A stretch of DNA of 64,000 nucleotides from Cryptomeria japonica. Taxonomy: Eukaryota; Streptophyta; Pinopsida; Cupressales; Cupressaceae. A program made the translations under genes and the position numbers. Numbering within the stretch: position 1 is the stretch's first letter; each line of letters begins with the position of its first letter. Where the stretch lies: the NCBI RefSeq assembly GCF_030272615.1, contig NC_081414.1, positions 520,864,185 to 520,928,184 of the forward strand, given 5' to 3'. Below the pieces are notes generated by a model. The model was not told the DNA's origin. It did no database searches and saw only the letters and a list, made by a program, of their open reading frames with translations. Of the stretch, positions 10,502-23,489 are shown in pieces.

Positions 10502-12053
10502 TGTCTATCAAGTAACCATCCCATGAATCTGAAGCTGGAAGACAATGAATATCCTGTTCCACAAAATCACATGAAGGCAAAACTGTCGCACTATCTGCAT
10601 CATCAGGTGCAATAGGAGATGTGATATCAATATGAGGAGATGGAATACAAGACTCAAGAATGGGTTCACATGTTAGAATCCCCATGTTCAAGTGCCCAAA
10701 GTTCTCCTCAAAATCTGAATCATCACAAGAAGTGTGATCAACATGTGTAGAATCATCAAATGTGAAATCATCATCATCAACAAAATCTGAAAAGGAGTAT
10801 AACCGAGATGCATGATCAACCACCCCGATCGCAATGATAGCTCTAGCCTCCAAGTCTCGAATGAAAACTGACTCAGGTGTGAACTCCACAACTCTCTTAG
10901 TTGTGCCATGTGTGATTTGATAGATGGAAAGGAGATTGTTTGTCAAGTGGGGTACACACAACACATCATTGAAGGAGTTATCTCCAATGTCAATAGATCT
11001 TTTCCCAATCCCATCCATGTATGTATGATTGCCCATCAAAATCTGCGGCATGGTGCAAGGCTTAAATGTAGAGAACATAGACTGCGAAGATGCCATATGA
11101 TGAAAAGCCCCTGAATCTAAAAGCCATCTCCCTGAATCATGACTTGTAGTAGCAAAAAGAGCTTGTCCTTTTCCTTTATCTGTCCCAAAAGAATGATCAT
11201 TTCCTTTATCCTTGGAAGAAGAAGCCGATGTAGACATTCTAGAAGGTAGGTTGATTCTATTCTTCTCAAAAAGATTCTTCAACTCATCAATATCCTTCTT
11301 ATAACAATGATGTTCATCATGTCCTGACTTCTTGCAATATCCACAAACAAGATTGTCCTTATATGATTTCCTCTTAGGTGAGAATGGTGAATCACCTTGT
11401 TGTGGAAAGGAAGATTGTGCTCCATCTTGTTGTGGTTTAGACTTAGGTTGCTTTTCATTCTTGTCTTTTCCTTGATTACTTTGATTGTCTTTGTTAGCCA
11501 CCAAAGCTTGTGACTTTGAAGATTTGAGAATCCCCATCGTGGTCAACTTAGATTGCTCAAGTATCAACATCTTCGTGAATGAATCAAATGGGGGAGAAGT
11601 GTATGAGGAACCTTAAGCTAACCTATGGGTGTGAAAGCTAGATACAAAGGCTGCATACTCTGAAGGAAGCTTGTCCAACAAGTTATAAACTAATTGAGCA
11701 TCATTTTTGTCAATTCCACAATCCTTTAGCTTTGTTCTTAGCTCAGTTGCTTTTGTGACATAATCTTGGATTGTATCAAAATCCTTGGAATCCAAAATTG
11801 TGAGTTCACTATCAAGCTTGTAGCCTTTAATCTCATCAACTTGACCATACAATTTCTTAAAAATATCTCGAACCTCTTTAATTGTTGTACACTTATCAAT
11901 GTGAAAAATGAGGTCATCTGATACATACTTTCTAAGAGTTCCAAGTGCCATAGCATTCTTAGTAAGCCATTCAATTTGAGCATTAGGATCAGCCTTAGGA
12001 TCAGGTGGTGCTGTAATAGTTTCATTTACATAATAAATGGATCCTTTTTTCAT
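10431..12053 (-). pseudogene. Copia gag-protease polyprotein, one internal stop
   Basis: The frame begins at 12053 with a copia-type gag (UBN2-like: the helical segment TIKEVRDIFKKLYGQ, then KLPSEYAAFVSSF), meets a TAA at 11613-11615 and continues in the same frame to 10431. After the stop come a CCHC zinc knuckle (CGYCKKSGHDEHHC), the protease active site WLLDSGAFHHM, the flap-side NNLLSIYQI, and a shortened GAG-pre-integrase remnant (SRLYSF, then FGHLN). It then passes into an Asp-rich tail instead of integrase. Gag would form the particle and the protease would mature it. The single stop may be a nonsense mutation. Confidence 0.85.
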
Positions 12054-12952
12054 TAGTTTACTCCATGTCTTAATTTTTCATGATGCATAATTATGAGGAA
12101 TTAAAAGTGGAAATTTAGGAGAACCCATAGCACCAAAATGAAAAAACACTAGATAGAGAGAGGCACAATCACACAAGACACCCTCCCCCCCCACCAAAAT
12201 ACTCAATCAAGAAATCCCCCCAAAATGGCGATTTTGGCACTTTATACTTAGTGCGTATACAATGGGCCACTTGCAAAACAAGGCAAAGTGGACTTCTGAT
12301 TTCAATTTACAACTTCTCAAAATGAGATCTAAGAGACTTCAACAAATACTGCTAGTGATCTAAACTGAGATCCAAGCAAAATGCAAGTACCAAATATGCC
12401 AAAAATGGTCAAATACTGAAAGTACAATTTTTACTTAAAATCACTGCAAACAGATAGCAGATTATGAAAGTAGATGAAAAAATATGCACTTTCAAAAAAA
12501 ACGGCACCTGGAAAGGAATCCATATGAGCCCAAACGAAGCCTCCAAAGTTGTAAAAATCGGGATTTCACGATTTCTGAAAAACCTGTATCCAAAAATTAG
12601 AAAACTCCTGCACCACTGTACAGCTCACGAAATTCTACCCCAAAACAAAAAAAAATTGCTCGAAAAAATGATTCTAAATGAGTAAGATATCGCTATTTGA
12701 AAAATGCCTGCAAAATTATAATTTCTGAAAAAATTTCGTCGCAACGTCAAACTTCAAATGCCTCTAGATTTGGCCTCCGAAGTCCGATTTGGATGAAACA
12801 AATGGCAAAAATGACTTTCTTGGTCCTCCTCAATCCAATGGTAACCTCAAATTTGACCTATCAAGCTTCAATAATAACCTGCAATAGAAAATTGTAAAAT
12901 ACACAACCCCAAATAGCATCAAATTTCTTTCAATTAGCAAACCAATGACACT

Positions 12953-12970
12953 CTAATGGCTTTGATACCA
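12953..12970 (-). promoter_or_regulatory. Primer-binding site (initiator tRNA-Met)
   Basis: On the minus strand the sequence starts TGGTATCAAAGCC directly at the inner edge of the 5' LTR. It matches the copia site complementary to the 3' end of initiator tRNA-Met, with one change from TGGTATCAGAGC. Confidence 0.9.
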
Positions 12971-13432
12971 TGTGAGATTTTGCCAAGATCAAGAGGTAAT
13001 GGAAAGCACAAATAAGAGAGACAAAATATATGATACAAATAAACTGTATTCTATCAAGATGAAAATACTGATCAACTGGATCATTAATCGATACATACAA
13101 TGAATATGAGTCTACTTATATAAGCAAGGCTATATGGATATGTGAGGACACAAACATGACATGTGGCTCAATAAGAAACAAGGGTAGGTAGGAAATAGGT
13201 GTGGGTAAGTAGGAGAAACAATATAATATTCCACATGAGGTGGATCACCCACTGAATGTGGAGTGTAACAACAAGATCACACCATAAAAGGCGGAAATTC
13301 TCCTACACACACTATCCCAATTTGGCATAAACACCCAAGTGTCTCATACCCAAACTACTATGAAATGCATTTCCTAAGTAAACTTAAGTAAGGTGTAATA
13401 ATATCCATGATGAATAATTATTTACACCAACA
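12971..13432 (-). repeat. Copia 5' LTR (right)
   Basis: 462 bp, TG...CA, followed by the target duplication TAAAG at 13433-13437. It is the promoter-bearing LTR for the minus-strand element. Positions 12054-12952 between gag and the primer-binding site hold a leader with no clear ORF. Confidence 0.95.
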
Positions 13433-13437
13433 TAAAG

Positions 13438-14739
13438 TAATACCATTGGAATTATTAACAAAATTATGCTCTATTTGGGGTCAACACAAGCTTACTTCAA
13501 AAGAAGATATATTTGTAAATATTTAAGTGTCTTATTGCATGAGGATTGAATATATGGTACCAATAGTGTTAATTAGATATGTCTTATCGTATTCCTTTAA
13601 GACTTGTACCAATGTTTTAACTTGCACCTTTGATCGACAGTTCATTTATGGGTGGCATTTACTTTGTCGTCAACATTCTATCCCATTCTCTCCCACAATG
13701 TGATAAAAAATCTACCCAAGAACATTTCATATCTATGTTAGAGAAAGGAACTATGCAAATCAAATTGAACCCAAATAGTAGAAAAAATAAATAAATTATT
13801 TATGGCCTTGAAAAAATATATTTGCATGGAATTAACATTCACATTCCAATCTATAAAATCCAAAAAATTAGTCATGTCATTTCCTCAACATGGGAAAATC
13901 CCTTAAAAAATCCATGAAAATATTTTCTTGTTTTGTTATAAAAAATAGTAATGGTATATATAACCCTAACCTCCTATTAATTTGCTTACTTTTGCTACAT
14001 AAAACACCTACCCTCATGAACTTTGTAGCATCTTGTACTTTTTCCAATATGTGTAGCTTCGCAAATTCAACGATATATTACCAGTCACTCCAAAGTAGCT
14101 ATCTATTTTGGAGATGTCTACCTCTCTCACAAGCTGGATACTTCCGCTCTTTGGAGCACAAAGCTTCAAATATGATCTAAGCATGTATTAAACAACTCAT
14201 TAGTCATGGAGGAAAAGGGAATCGCTCACATGACTGATCTGATATGTACCACTTCCACAAGGAAAGAAGGATAGTTGTGGATGGAGAGATGGCCTCAAAT
14301 CTAAAAATGGTTGGCAAGGCTAGATACATCATATGAGATTAAAGCAGTACTAGAACAATTCATCAATAGAGAGGTTGTCCAAGTCCAAGGAGTGTTGGTG
14401 ATGGATATTTCCTTCAATTCAAGGAGAGACAGGATGGCTAGTCCATAGACAAATCTTAATATGTAATCTAATTTACTAGTGCACAATTGTACCCTTCTCT
14501 ACACAAATCTTTAGGGGCAAGGGATGGATGTCTTGAATTGGGTAATTGAATGTGCTATGTATTAGATCCATAGACATCAACATTGGTTGAAGAAGGCGAA
14601 GCTACAACAATTAGAGATTTGGGGTCTATATCAAATGTTAAGGAGAGTCGTCAGTTTGCATGTCTCTTTTATTTTTGATTGTCAAATTGTACAAGAAATC
14701 CATCCACTTAAAATGTCTTGATTATTACTAATTTGATTA
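13438..14739. other. No gene recognised
   Basis: AT-rich, unique-looking sequence with stops in all frames. It adjoins decayed gypsy sequence and may include its lost integrase and LTR, but I could not recognise motifs. Confidence 0.4.
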
Positions 14740-17600
14740 TAATTAAATATAGTGAAGAGGCAACTATGTATTTTCCTAATAACTATTATTTAAATGCTTT
14801 GAACAAAGTGTATCCATTTATTTTTCATGCATTAGAAATTTCAAAACTACCCTATAAAAAAAATTGAAATGATAAGTGACCAACGTACCTCCTTGCAATA
14901 TAATTAGCCTCATAGCATAATTGTTTACATTCATTTTCACCTCAAATGGTAGTTGCAAATTAGGTAATGTTGAAACTTATGCATTAATGATTTTATGATA
15001 CACATCTTGAATAGAATTTTGCTAATTTCTACCTTTCAATAAATGACCTAACTCTTGCAATTATGGAATGCAAAAGTGTTGTTTAAGTGAATGATGCTAC
15101 AAGCTTTCTCAAATATTGGATGGCCCAATCAGCCGCTTGTATCAAAGGGGAAGACTCGGTCCATTTTAAAATGACTTCTACTTAGTGTGATTACTTCTCA
15201 ACTCTGCTCTAACCACGTCCCAAATATTGTAATGGTTATTATGCAAAGTTGGACATTTTCTCATTGAGCAGCAGCTTATTCTTCAATAATGCCAAAACTT
15301 TTTTCAAATGAATCAAAGTGCTCCATTGTATTTTTTGATAAATCAACATATCATCCAAGTATATGATGAAAAAAATAACCTACATATCATCTCAACATGT
15401 CATTCATCAACCTCATAAATGTAACAAGTGAATTATGCAAACCAAAACAAAGTATAAAGCTACAAAGCTACAAGCCATTCAAACAAACCTTGCCTCGACT
15501 TTAAGAAACGTGTTTTAAAGGTCTTATACCTTTATCCTCATTCAATAATACCAAAATTTCAATCCTAACTTGGTCAAGTAATTGGCATGTTAAATTTGAT
15601 AACACAAGTCATCAATTTGTAATGTTGATTCTTAATTGTAAATTTAATGAAGACTATATAATTTATGTCTTACAAGTTCCATATATATTTGGTACAATGA
15701 CAATAGAACCGCATGCAAATATGCTAGATAACCCATTTTAATCTAGTGATGCTTCAAGTTTTTCCTTCACCTCAAAAAGAGATTGCCTATAGAGGCCTAT
15801 GTTAAGAAGATTACAATCAAATAGCAAGGGAAATTTCATGGTTCACTACTCTCTAAGGTGACCTTTCTTTGGCTCTAAGGTGACCTTTCTTTGGGCTCTT
15901 GCTAAACTCCAAGTTTTATACTCAACAAAATCATTATAATGTTTTACTCTCAAAAAAGGTAAAGTAAACTTCCCACTTGCATGCATCAATCTCTTCACTT
16001 AATTAGTGCTTCACAAGAAGTGTATGGATTTATTTTGATACACATTGATGATAGCCTCACCATCCTTGACTAAGACTCACCATTTTTGACTGAAAGGAAT
16101 TTCCAGGCCCTTATCATAGAATAGCATGTATCCTTGCTAAGCTCTCTCTCTCTCTCTATTTTACCATAAAAGGAATAGGTTTAGATAACCAAGTTGGTCA
16201 GTCAACACATGAAGACCAAAACAAAAAGGCAATTGCTTGTAGCTAGTGTGAACCAAACTCGGACCTGAACCAAAAAAGTAATGGACCAGATCCAAGGGGT
16301 TTTCCAAAAAACCAATAACATGGGTTTAAACCAAACTTACTTTGTATCATTTAATTACCTCTATATCTTCTTCTTATTTCACCAAAACCAATAAGCATTG
16401 ACAAGGATGTTCATATGCTTCCAATCCAACCTTGTTTACGAACTCTAGAATAAGATTTGCTTGTGACAATAGGTCATACAAATTAGAAATCATTATTTTC
16501 TTTATTTGAAAATTAATAAGCAAAGTTCGGTTTATTCACTTGTATTTTCAGCCTTTTTGCTACTCAAACACAGCCCTCCTTGAATGGAAATGTGAGCAAT
16601 GCTTTCATCTATATAGGAGCTACTCCCATTTCTTTTATTTCCAATAATAGTCATAGCGTTTCCTTCCAAATGGACCTTCCAACATTTATTCTAAACATGA
16701 TCATTTAGTTCACAATTTCCAATCATTGTAGGCATCTTCAATCTTTCATAAGTGGTGGTAATTATCTTACCTTTCCAATGGCTTTTCACATTTTGCTTTG
16801 AGGCACCTTCCTAATTTGTGAAGGAGAATGGACCTTTCTTGTTTTCCATCTCGAAATAGGGATGTAAATGGACGTATTCTTGGCCATTAAAACATGTCAT
16901 GACTATTAAGTCCTCCAAGGTAATTCATCAACGCATCCAAGGCTTGTAATCCCAATTAGATTGCTTGCCCCTATAATTATGTAGTATGCTCACGGACAAT
17001 TTTGTCCTAGCCTTTGCCTATGATATTGCCATTTATTTGCATGTTCCTCTTCATGGCAAAAAGGATAGAATTAATTTTATATTAGTTTCTTAAAATCCTC
17101 CAATTTAGTAATATGTGGCTTATCCTTCATTTTACCAAAAAATGAGTATAGCTTTACCACCTAGTGAATGTGTGACTAGAGAGTATATAACTTTAAAGTT
17201 TTTCACTTTTCACCAACATAATGCAAACCGAAATATAACTCAAGTTGGAAAAGCCAACTATTGAGCTTAAAAACATCCACCTTTCCTTCATAAGATTGAA
17301 TTCTACTTTTGCCTCCAGTTTGAAAGGTGATTGGGTTCAAGGGTTCTTCGGCATTGACATGGGGCTGCCCTTGTGTTTAAGTAGATTCTCTTTAGCTTCC
17401 TTGTGAATCTAATGCATCTCCAATACAATATTAAGCTTGCCAATCAGTGCCTCCATGCACTTTAGCATTCTGTCAAGCTTGCATATGGATTATGTAATGT
17501 TTGTAACATAAGCCTCCCCGACTTTAAAAACTCTTAAATTATTTCATTTCTTGAGATTAACTTCTTCTGTATGAGCTAAGTTCCATCTCACTTGTTGAAA
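14740..17600 (-). mobile_element. Heavily decayed Ty3/gypsy retrotransposon
   Basis: Translating the minus strand piecemeal gives recognisable blocks in the correct order. Gag-like sequence lies near 17200-17350 (QSYEGKVDVFKLNSWLFQLE, 51 codons without a stop). Reverse transcriptase lies near 15250-15520 (SRQGLFEWLV, then IYLDDMLIY carrying the YLDD catalytic motif). RNase H lies near 14850-14960 (NLQLPFEVKMNVNNYAMRLI, which still aligns with the family pattern although its catalytic Asp is lost). Stops and shifts are everywhere, and LTRs and integrase are not recognisable. A small tandem repeat of TCTAAGGTGACCTTTCTTTG lies near 15854-15897. Confidence 0.75.
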
Positions 17601-17809
17601 GGATATTAATTCAACTTCTCATGTTGTTCTAGTTGATCTTGTCAAGAGCAATATACATAAAGGCTGATCATACTACAATTCACACAACCAAGGACCAATA
17701 TATGCTCTTTAAGACTCTTACCGATTAGTATACAATTAGGATAGAATTCTATTTCCAATACACCAACAAAAATCTGTCTTACGACCAAAATTCCTGTGCA
17801 TGTGTACAT

Positions 17810-17934
17810 ATGTACAGACAGCTATGTATGTACATATATACATAGACACATGCACTCATATATATAATGTATGTGTATGTGTGTGTGGAACATACACACA
17901 TGCATGTATGTACATATATGTACGTATATACATA
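17810..17934. repeat. TG/TA-rich microsatellite stretch
   Basis: Alternating purine-pyrimidine sequence (repeated GTATGT, TACATA, TGTGTG) directly left of the palindrome at 17935. No coding signal. Confidence 0.7.
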
Positions 17935-18129
17935 AACTCTCGCTAAATATCAGTTGACATAAGGAGGCACCACAACCCTAAGTTGCTGGATGTTCCCACA
18001 TTGGATTCCCCCATCGTAGACTTGTGTCATCCTCTTTTGTGTGATTGCTGTTATTCATTTCTTTCATTAAAAAATGCTAACTTCATTTCCAGCTCGGAGA
18101 GACTCTTCATTTTATGTTTAAATGATGCA

Positions 18130-18221
<92 letters not shown>

Positions 18222-18457
18222 CATCATTTAAACATAAAATGAAGAGTCATATATATATATATTGCATCATTTAAACATGAAATGAAGTCTCTCTCAGAGC
18301 TGGAAATGAAGTTAGCAATTTTTAATGAAAGAAATGAATAACAGCAATCACACAAAAGAGGATGACACAAGTCTACGATGGGGGAATCCAATGTGGGAAC
18401 ATCCAGCAACTTAGGGTTGTGGTGCCTCCTTATGTCAACTGATATTTAGCAAGAGTT
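17935..18457. repeat. Large palindrome (foldback) around a (TA)n core
   Basis: The left arm (17935 to about 18132) reappears inverted on the right (about 18262-18457) with few mismatches; for example both arms encode MLDVPTLDSPIVDLCHPLLC on opposite strands. The outer ends are AACTCTCGCTAAATATCAG and its near complement. The centre is a long TA run, and the innermost stretch of the right arm (TTGCATCATTTAAACAT) is present twice, near 18220 and 18263. This could be a MITE-like foldback element or two head-to-head copies of a repeat. The translated frames are not genes. Confidence 0.85.
18133..18219. repeat. (TA)n dinucleotide tract
   Basis: More than 80 bp of uninterrupted TA at the centre of the palindrome, plus a shorter TA run near 18249-18262. 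Confidence 0.95.
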
Positions 18458-21400
18458 ACAAGACAATCACTCCCATAGAACCTCCAGGAACACATTGGGA
18501 CTGAACCAACCCATCTGCAATGCCCTCGCAAGCTTGTTGCATTCACAATATAATTATCTCCTACACTCAGCTTTCCAAGCATACAAATCTAGTTACATTT
18601 ATCAAGTAACTAGATTGTCTTATTTACACACAAATCAGTTTACCAAACAAAGGCAAACATTCTATCTCAACATCTGAAACGGGGATCACCTCAATTTCTG
18701 ATCTGAGAGGTTGGTCTTCATCTTTGTTGGATTTGAGCAGATTCAGTAGCTGTCAAATGTGTACGCTTGTCCCCATCTCTAAGTGACAGCTGCTCCAGTG
18801 TGCAAATGCATTAATTAATCGGACTCACTGAAACAACGAACTTCAATTTTTCCATAGATGACTGGCTGCTAAAGTCGTCACTTGCCCATCTTTTTTCCAT
18901 AGTGAAGACTAAATGAGTCACTGACAAACCATATTATAATCAGAAACCTTTTGCATCTTACTTCTAATTTATACAAGTACCTGCAACTGTCTACTTTGCA
19001 TGTCCCATAGTTTTCATCATTTGGACTGTGAGTGTCATAGTGGCATTGTATTAATGGTCGTTAATAACCATTGCAATTGATTACATAAGCATCACACTGA
19101 GAAAAACTGAATGACTGATCCAATTCAGATCAGTAAGAAGTGTGAGTTCAATTCTTTTCTATTTGAGTAATCTTAGGGGTACATTTCTCTCGCTTATCCT
19201 TGTCAGAGTTAGGACCCTCTTGCTGCTGCCACCTTTGTGTTAGATGTATCCATATTTACTCAAAACTGAGGAAAAGGAGCTCATATTTTGCTCTGCCTGT
19301 TAATGGATATGTGCAATGGTTCAGATATTATTGCTCTGCACAACCTGTAAATGAAATTTTTGGCTTGCTTTTCTTTTGTCATCAATAAATGGAAAGATGA
19401 TTTTTTAAAGCTACCTGCCAAGTCTTGTTTTATTAGATAATCTTTGAATAAGACCATACATAGAAAATGGTTTGAATCAGGCATATAAAGGTGACCAAAA
19501 GAAAATGTAATAAGTTACTTATTCAGCTTCTTTTCCCTTTGGATGGCTATTAAAATCGTCACAGGAATTATACATATCTAAAAACTACAGAAGGCAGCAA
19601 AATAAAGTAGGTAATGCAAGGAAGGCAACTAGATTGAAAAAGAAGCTATATTTTCATAATTTCTCAAGAAGGAAGTCCTAGTTGTTCTGCCATGCATTGT
19701 CCCAACAGAGCAGTAAAGATGAGAAATTCTTCAAGAAAATGGCATAACCAGGCACTACATTGTGGTGGTTCAAAGTCAAGACAGATTTAGTCTATGAAAC
19801 ACTGGTTGAAAGGCAGCCGTCATGAGGTAATCGCATCTTTATAATTTATGATTTGTTTGAGGTGGCAACAAAATGAGCTGAGAGATTCAGATAATGCAAT
19901 ATATATCTAGGAATCCTGAGTGTTAATGGGTCTTTTGACACAATAACTTCGTGAGTATAATAACTATCTTGAAAAAGTATTATTAAGTCTCTTGAAGGCT
20001 CAGTATTTCCATCAGGGTATGTCAGAATGTTAGCTTTGTCAAGGAGAGTAAAGGGGAAATACCCACAGGGTAGCTAGTTTTCCTGTTCATCTAGCTAGTT
20101 TTCCTGTTCACTAGATGAAGGAATGAAGGTGATTGTTTGCATGATTGAATAAATGTTCATCAATCTAACTTTAAATAATCTTAACCACAGATAGATTGCA
20201 TTGTTGTTCCTAAGTTGTAATGCGTGAAATGAAGTTGCATTGATTAACAAATTAACCAGATTTCAAAGTTTTCTGATTTTATTAAAACTTGGCAAAAGAA
20301 AATGTTATTCATTCACTTCAAACACTTAAGTTTGCAATGAATTTGAGATTGCATTGTAATTTACATTAGTCCTAAGCTAACTAGATATTAAATAAAATGC
20401 CAAAAGAAGAATAAGGAGAAAAGAAAGTGAGGAAGAAAGGATGTCCACGTTACCAGTTGTTCCTGCAATATTTGTAGCCGAGTCTCATAAATCTTCAAAT
20501 CGGTTGTGAAGTGATCAGCCTTTGCATAATCTACTAGCATAACTAGTGCAATCTCTTCTAGAGAAAGCAATGTCAAAGATATCGCAAAAGTTATTTAATC
20601 ATAAATATGCATACAAGTAATGTTGTGCTTTGATACAAACCCATATTTGCAAAAGTATGTGAAGAATAATTTATTGCATGCGCATATTCATAAGATTTAC
20701 ATAATGTGACTCGTACCAATCCAATGTATAGTCATAGAAACTAGATACAGAAAGAAAGCTTAGACTACTATATGAGTTCTCAGATTTCTCTTTTCCTCCC
20801 CACTCCTAGAAGTTACATACAAAATGGCTTTATACTATTCAACCCTTCCATGCTTACAAACTCACAAAACTGAATCCATTTGAAAAAACAATTTAAAATT
20901 TTGTTTCAACTAGATCGTCAATGATAGATCTTCTCTCAGAGATGCCAGTGTTGGATATTGTTGGTCATTGCTGCTGCTAGGATATGTTGTTCTCATTGAT
21001 GTCAACATATTCCTGTGTAATGTTCCAGTGATTGCTGATTGGGAAGATTTTCTGATCTGGTTTGCAGTGTTGGTTTGCTGATCACTATTTTGCAAAGTTC
21101 GGTATATCCTCCGGTATATTCCGGTGTGATCAAATCTTGTGCCGAGTTTTTGGAATATTGTTTGGAATGGTCTTGTGTATCTTCATTTCAGATGGATCGT
21201 GATTTGGTGCTCCGCAAGTTATCTTTCTTTGTGAAAGTTGCTGATTGGTTGTATTCTTGAGCTTTCAAACGTTGACCGATGAAGATTTGAAAAGTGGTGT
21301 TGGTGCAAATGTTCCTGATGATTCTAACGTGCTTGCTGATGTTTCTTAGTCATGTCCTATTTGATTTGGTGATCTGCATTGATCGTTGTGTGATTTTTTG

Positions 21401-21542
21401 GTGGTTTTCATCAACCAGTATTGATTTGCGTGTTATGCAGTTTTTCTTGGTGGTGTAGCGTGTTGCAGTTGACCTTGGCATGATTTCCAGTGGATTTGTG
21501 CATTTGGGAATTTGATTTAGAACCATGTTATGCTATGTAAAC
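18458..21542. other. About 3 kb without a recognised gene
   Basis: Moderately AT-rich, not obviously repetitive. A short duplication (CTAGCTAGTTTTCCTGTTCA) lies near 20072-20120. Apart from one possible exon on the minus strand (20454-20557) I see no coding, RNA or transposon signal. Confidence 0.4.
20454..20557 (-). other. Possible isolated exon (104 nt)
   Basis: On the minus strand a pyrimidine-rich acceptor (TTGCTTTCTCTAG) precedes 104 nt of open, amphipathic coding-like sequence (VDYAKADHFTTDLKIYETRL in the middle), followed by a GTAACG donor. I do not recognise the peptide and see no neighbouring exon. It could be a gene fragment or chance. Confidence 0.25.
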
Positions 21543-22315
21543 CATGGAAGCAATAATCATTTGGGGAATTAATCAGCAAAACAAAAGTATAAGATTTTTT
21601 GAAAAAATTGAATTTACAAAAAAACATAAAAAATTGTAGAAAAACAATCAAAAACTACTTTCTAAAAATATTTTAGGGCATTTCCATATCATAGAGATAT
21701 TGTAGGCAAATAAAATAGACATCAATGGAAATCAATATCACAAAAAATCAAAACAAAGAAATTTTTAATATATGGCTGCCATACAAGATATAAAGGAAAG
21801 GAATCAAAAGCATCCAGCTTCATATGCTTAATATATGAAGCTTGATAATGTTCTTATGCAGAATTTAATAGTAATATTAATATAGACTGCAATACAGTCA
21901 TACTTAATTACATATTTATTCATAATGCATTAAAAGTTAGTGTACTCATAGCCCATTCCTTAATCATCCATTATTGCCCCTCCTGAGGATAGGTTGGATT
22001 TATCAGGGAGGGGCTGAGCAATACCTCACAAGATAGGTAAGCCCAAGATGGGATATGGACAGAGACTTGAAACCTTGAGGGAGCCTACTTGTAGACTGGT
22101 TTCCAAGCGTCCTATGACAAGTAATTCCCCATCCTCTGTTAGAATTGATGATTAGGAAAGAAGTAAGGATTGGGGCTTAAGTATAGTAAGTGTCAAATGT
22201 ATTATGAATCCTAATTGTTCCTTAATTTTAATAATCTGATTTAAGACATAATAATGCATAGTATACACATTAAATACAGTATTATACTTTTGTGTATAAT
22301 CCTAACAGTGTATAC

Positions 22316-22690
22316 CAAAGAAACAGTAATCGGGAAAAAAACCCGATTATACTTGACTAATCGAGAATCAATTGTCTGGACGATTTATTCCAAAAAATCA
22401 CGATGTAAAATCATTGACCAAATTCGCGACTTTGAACGATTTTTTCCATGATTAATCGGCAAAAAAAACAACGAAAAATGGCCACTAACCCTGCGACTAG
22501 AAAATCCCACACGAAAAACCCTAAAAGCGCAAAAAAAGGCACGCAAATCTACCGGGAAATGTTATTAGTTAACCGACGCGAAAGTGTAGTCACAGCAGGG
22601 TTTGTTTGGTCAACGCGGGGCTTCTTTGGACGACACGGGGATTCTACCAGGGCTTCTTTGGTCGAAGTGAGTTAGTAGAGCCGCATTTTC
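22316..22690 (+). repeat. hAT terminal/subterminal motif cluster
   Basis: CAAAGAAACAGTAATCGG at 22316 matches the hAT right terminus. It is followed by several TAATCG/CGATTA motifs and GATTAATCGGCAAAA near 22450, as in the right end. GC-richer sequence at 22560-22680 repeats GGGCTTCTTTGG. It may be the true left end of the hAT or a nested relative. Confidence 0.45.
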
Positions 22691-22958
22691 TTGGAGCCAG
22701 GTATTTACCGGGCTACCCTATGGTATTGGTACACAATATTTTTATGCTGTGTAGCTCATAAAATATTTGTATTTACCGGGCAACACAGTATTTTAATTTT
22801 TAATGTATTTTACAGTATTTTTATTGTAAACTGTAAAATTCTTTTGGTTGCGGAATAAATGGAAGTTTTTTTTGGCTTTGTTCTTTGTATCTTGTCCAGA
22901 CTCCATACGATATACTCTAGTTTTGATATTATGTTCACTTTGTGTTTGAATTTTTAAT

Positions 22959-23157
22959 GTATTTTTAAGTCATATTTTACAATATTTTTAAGAGAATGAG
23001 CTACAGATTTTAATGTTAATAAAAATACTGTAAAATAATACACAGTATACATTAAAATTAAACTTAATGTATACTGTGTATTTTACAGTATTTTTATTAA
23101 CATTAAAATCTGTAGATCATTATCTTAAAAATACTGTAAAACACGACTTAAAAATAC
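22959..23157. repeat. AT-rich foldback (MITE-like hairpin), about 95 bp arms
   Basis: The left arm from GTATTTTTAAGTCAT is mirrored by a right arm ending ATGACTTAAAAATAC-like sequence. The arms include ACAGATTTTAATGTTAATAA and its complement and meet near 23061 in ACTTAATGTATAC-type sequence. Similar short motifs (ACAGTATTTTT) recur at 22780-22830 and 23160-23205. It sits inside the hAT element. No coding capacity. Confidence 0.85.
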
Positions 23158-23489
23158 TGTAGCTACACAGTATACATTAAAAATACAGTATTAAATTTAA
23201 TACTGCCACTTTACTCAGGTAAAGGAAAACTCAAATACATTCAATTTTGGAAGATTTTTATCCATTGTCTTCTTGTGAGTGGTTTCAGTTTTTCAAGATG
23301 TTGATGTTTGTTTATTTGTTTGTTGTATCATTTGCAATTAAGCTTATAAACACAAACCCCTTGTAAACTTGCCACTTTGCTCAGACAAAGGAAAACTCAA
23401 ACACATTCAATTTTTGAAGATATTTATCCATTAACAGATTGCTGATTGAACATTAGAATGACAGAAATTTACATCAGATATTAAATATT

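Larger units (their letters stand above)
9204..13432 (-). mobile_element. Non-autonomous Ty1/copia retrotransposon, complete, TSD TAAAG
   Basis: Two direct 462 bp LTRs (9204-9665 and 12971-13432) begin TGTGAG and end CAACA. They are flanked by a perfect 5 bp duplication, TAAAG, at 9199-9203 and 13433-13437. Coding orientation is minus: next to the right LTR lies a primer-binding site matching initiator tRNA-Met, and next to the left LTR a polypurine tract. The LTRs differ at about 21 positions by eye (roughly 95% identity), mostly transitions. The 3.3 kb interior encodes gag and protease only; integrase, reverse transcriptase and RNase H are absent. Mobilisation would need enzymes from a related element. 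Confidence 0.95.

Noticed and set aside
17983-18231. 82-residue frame ending in a long Ile-Tyr repeat
   Set aside because: Reads from a palindrome arm into the (TA)n tract; the same peptide appears on the other strand from the other arm.
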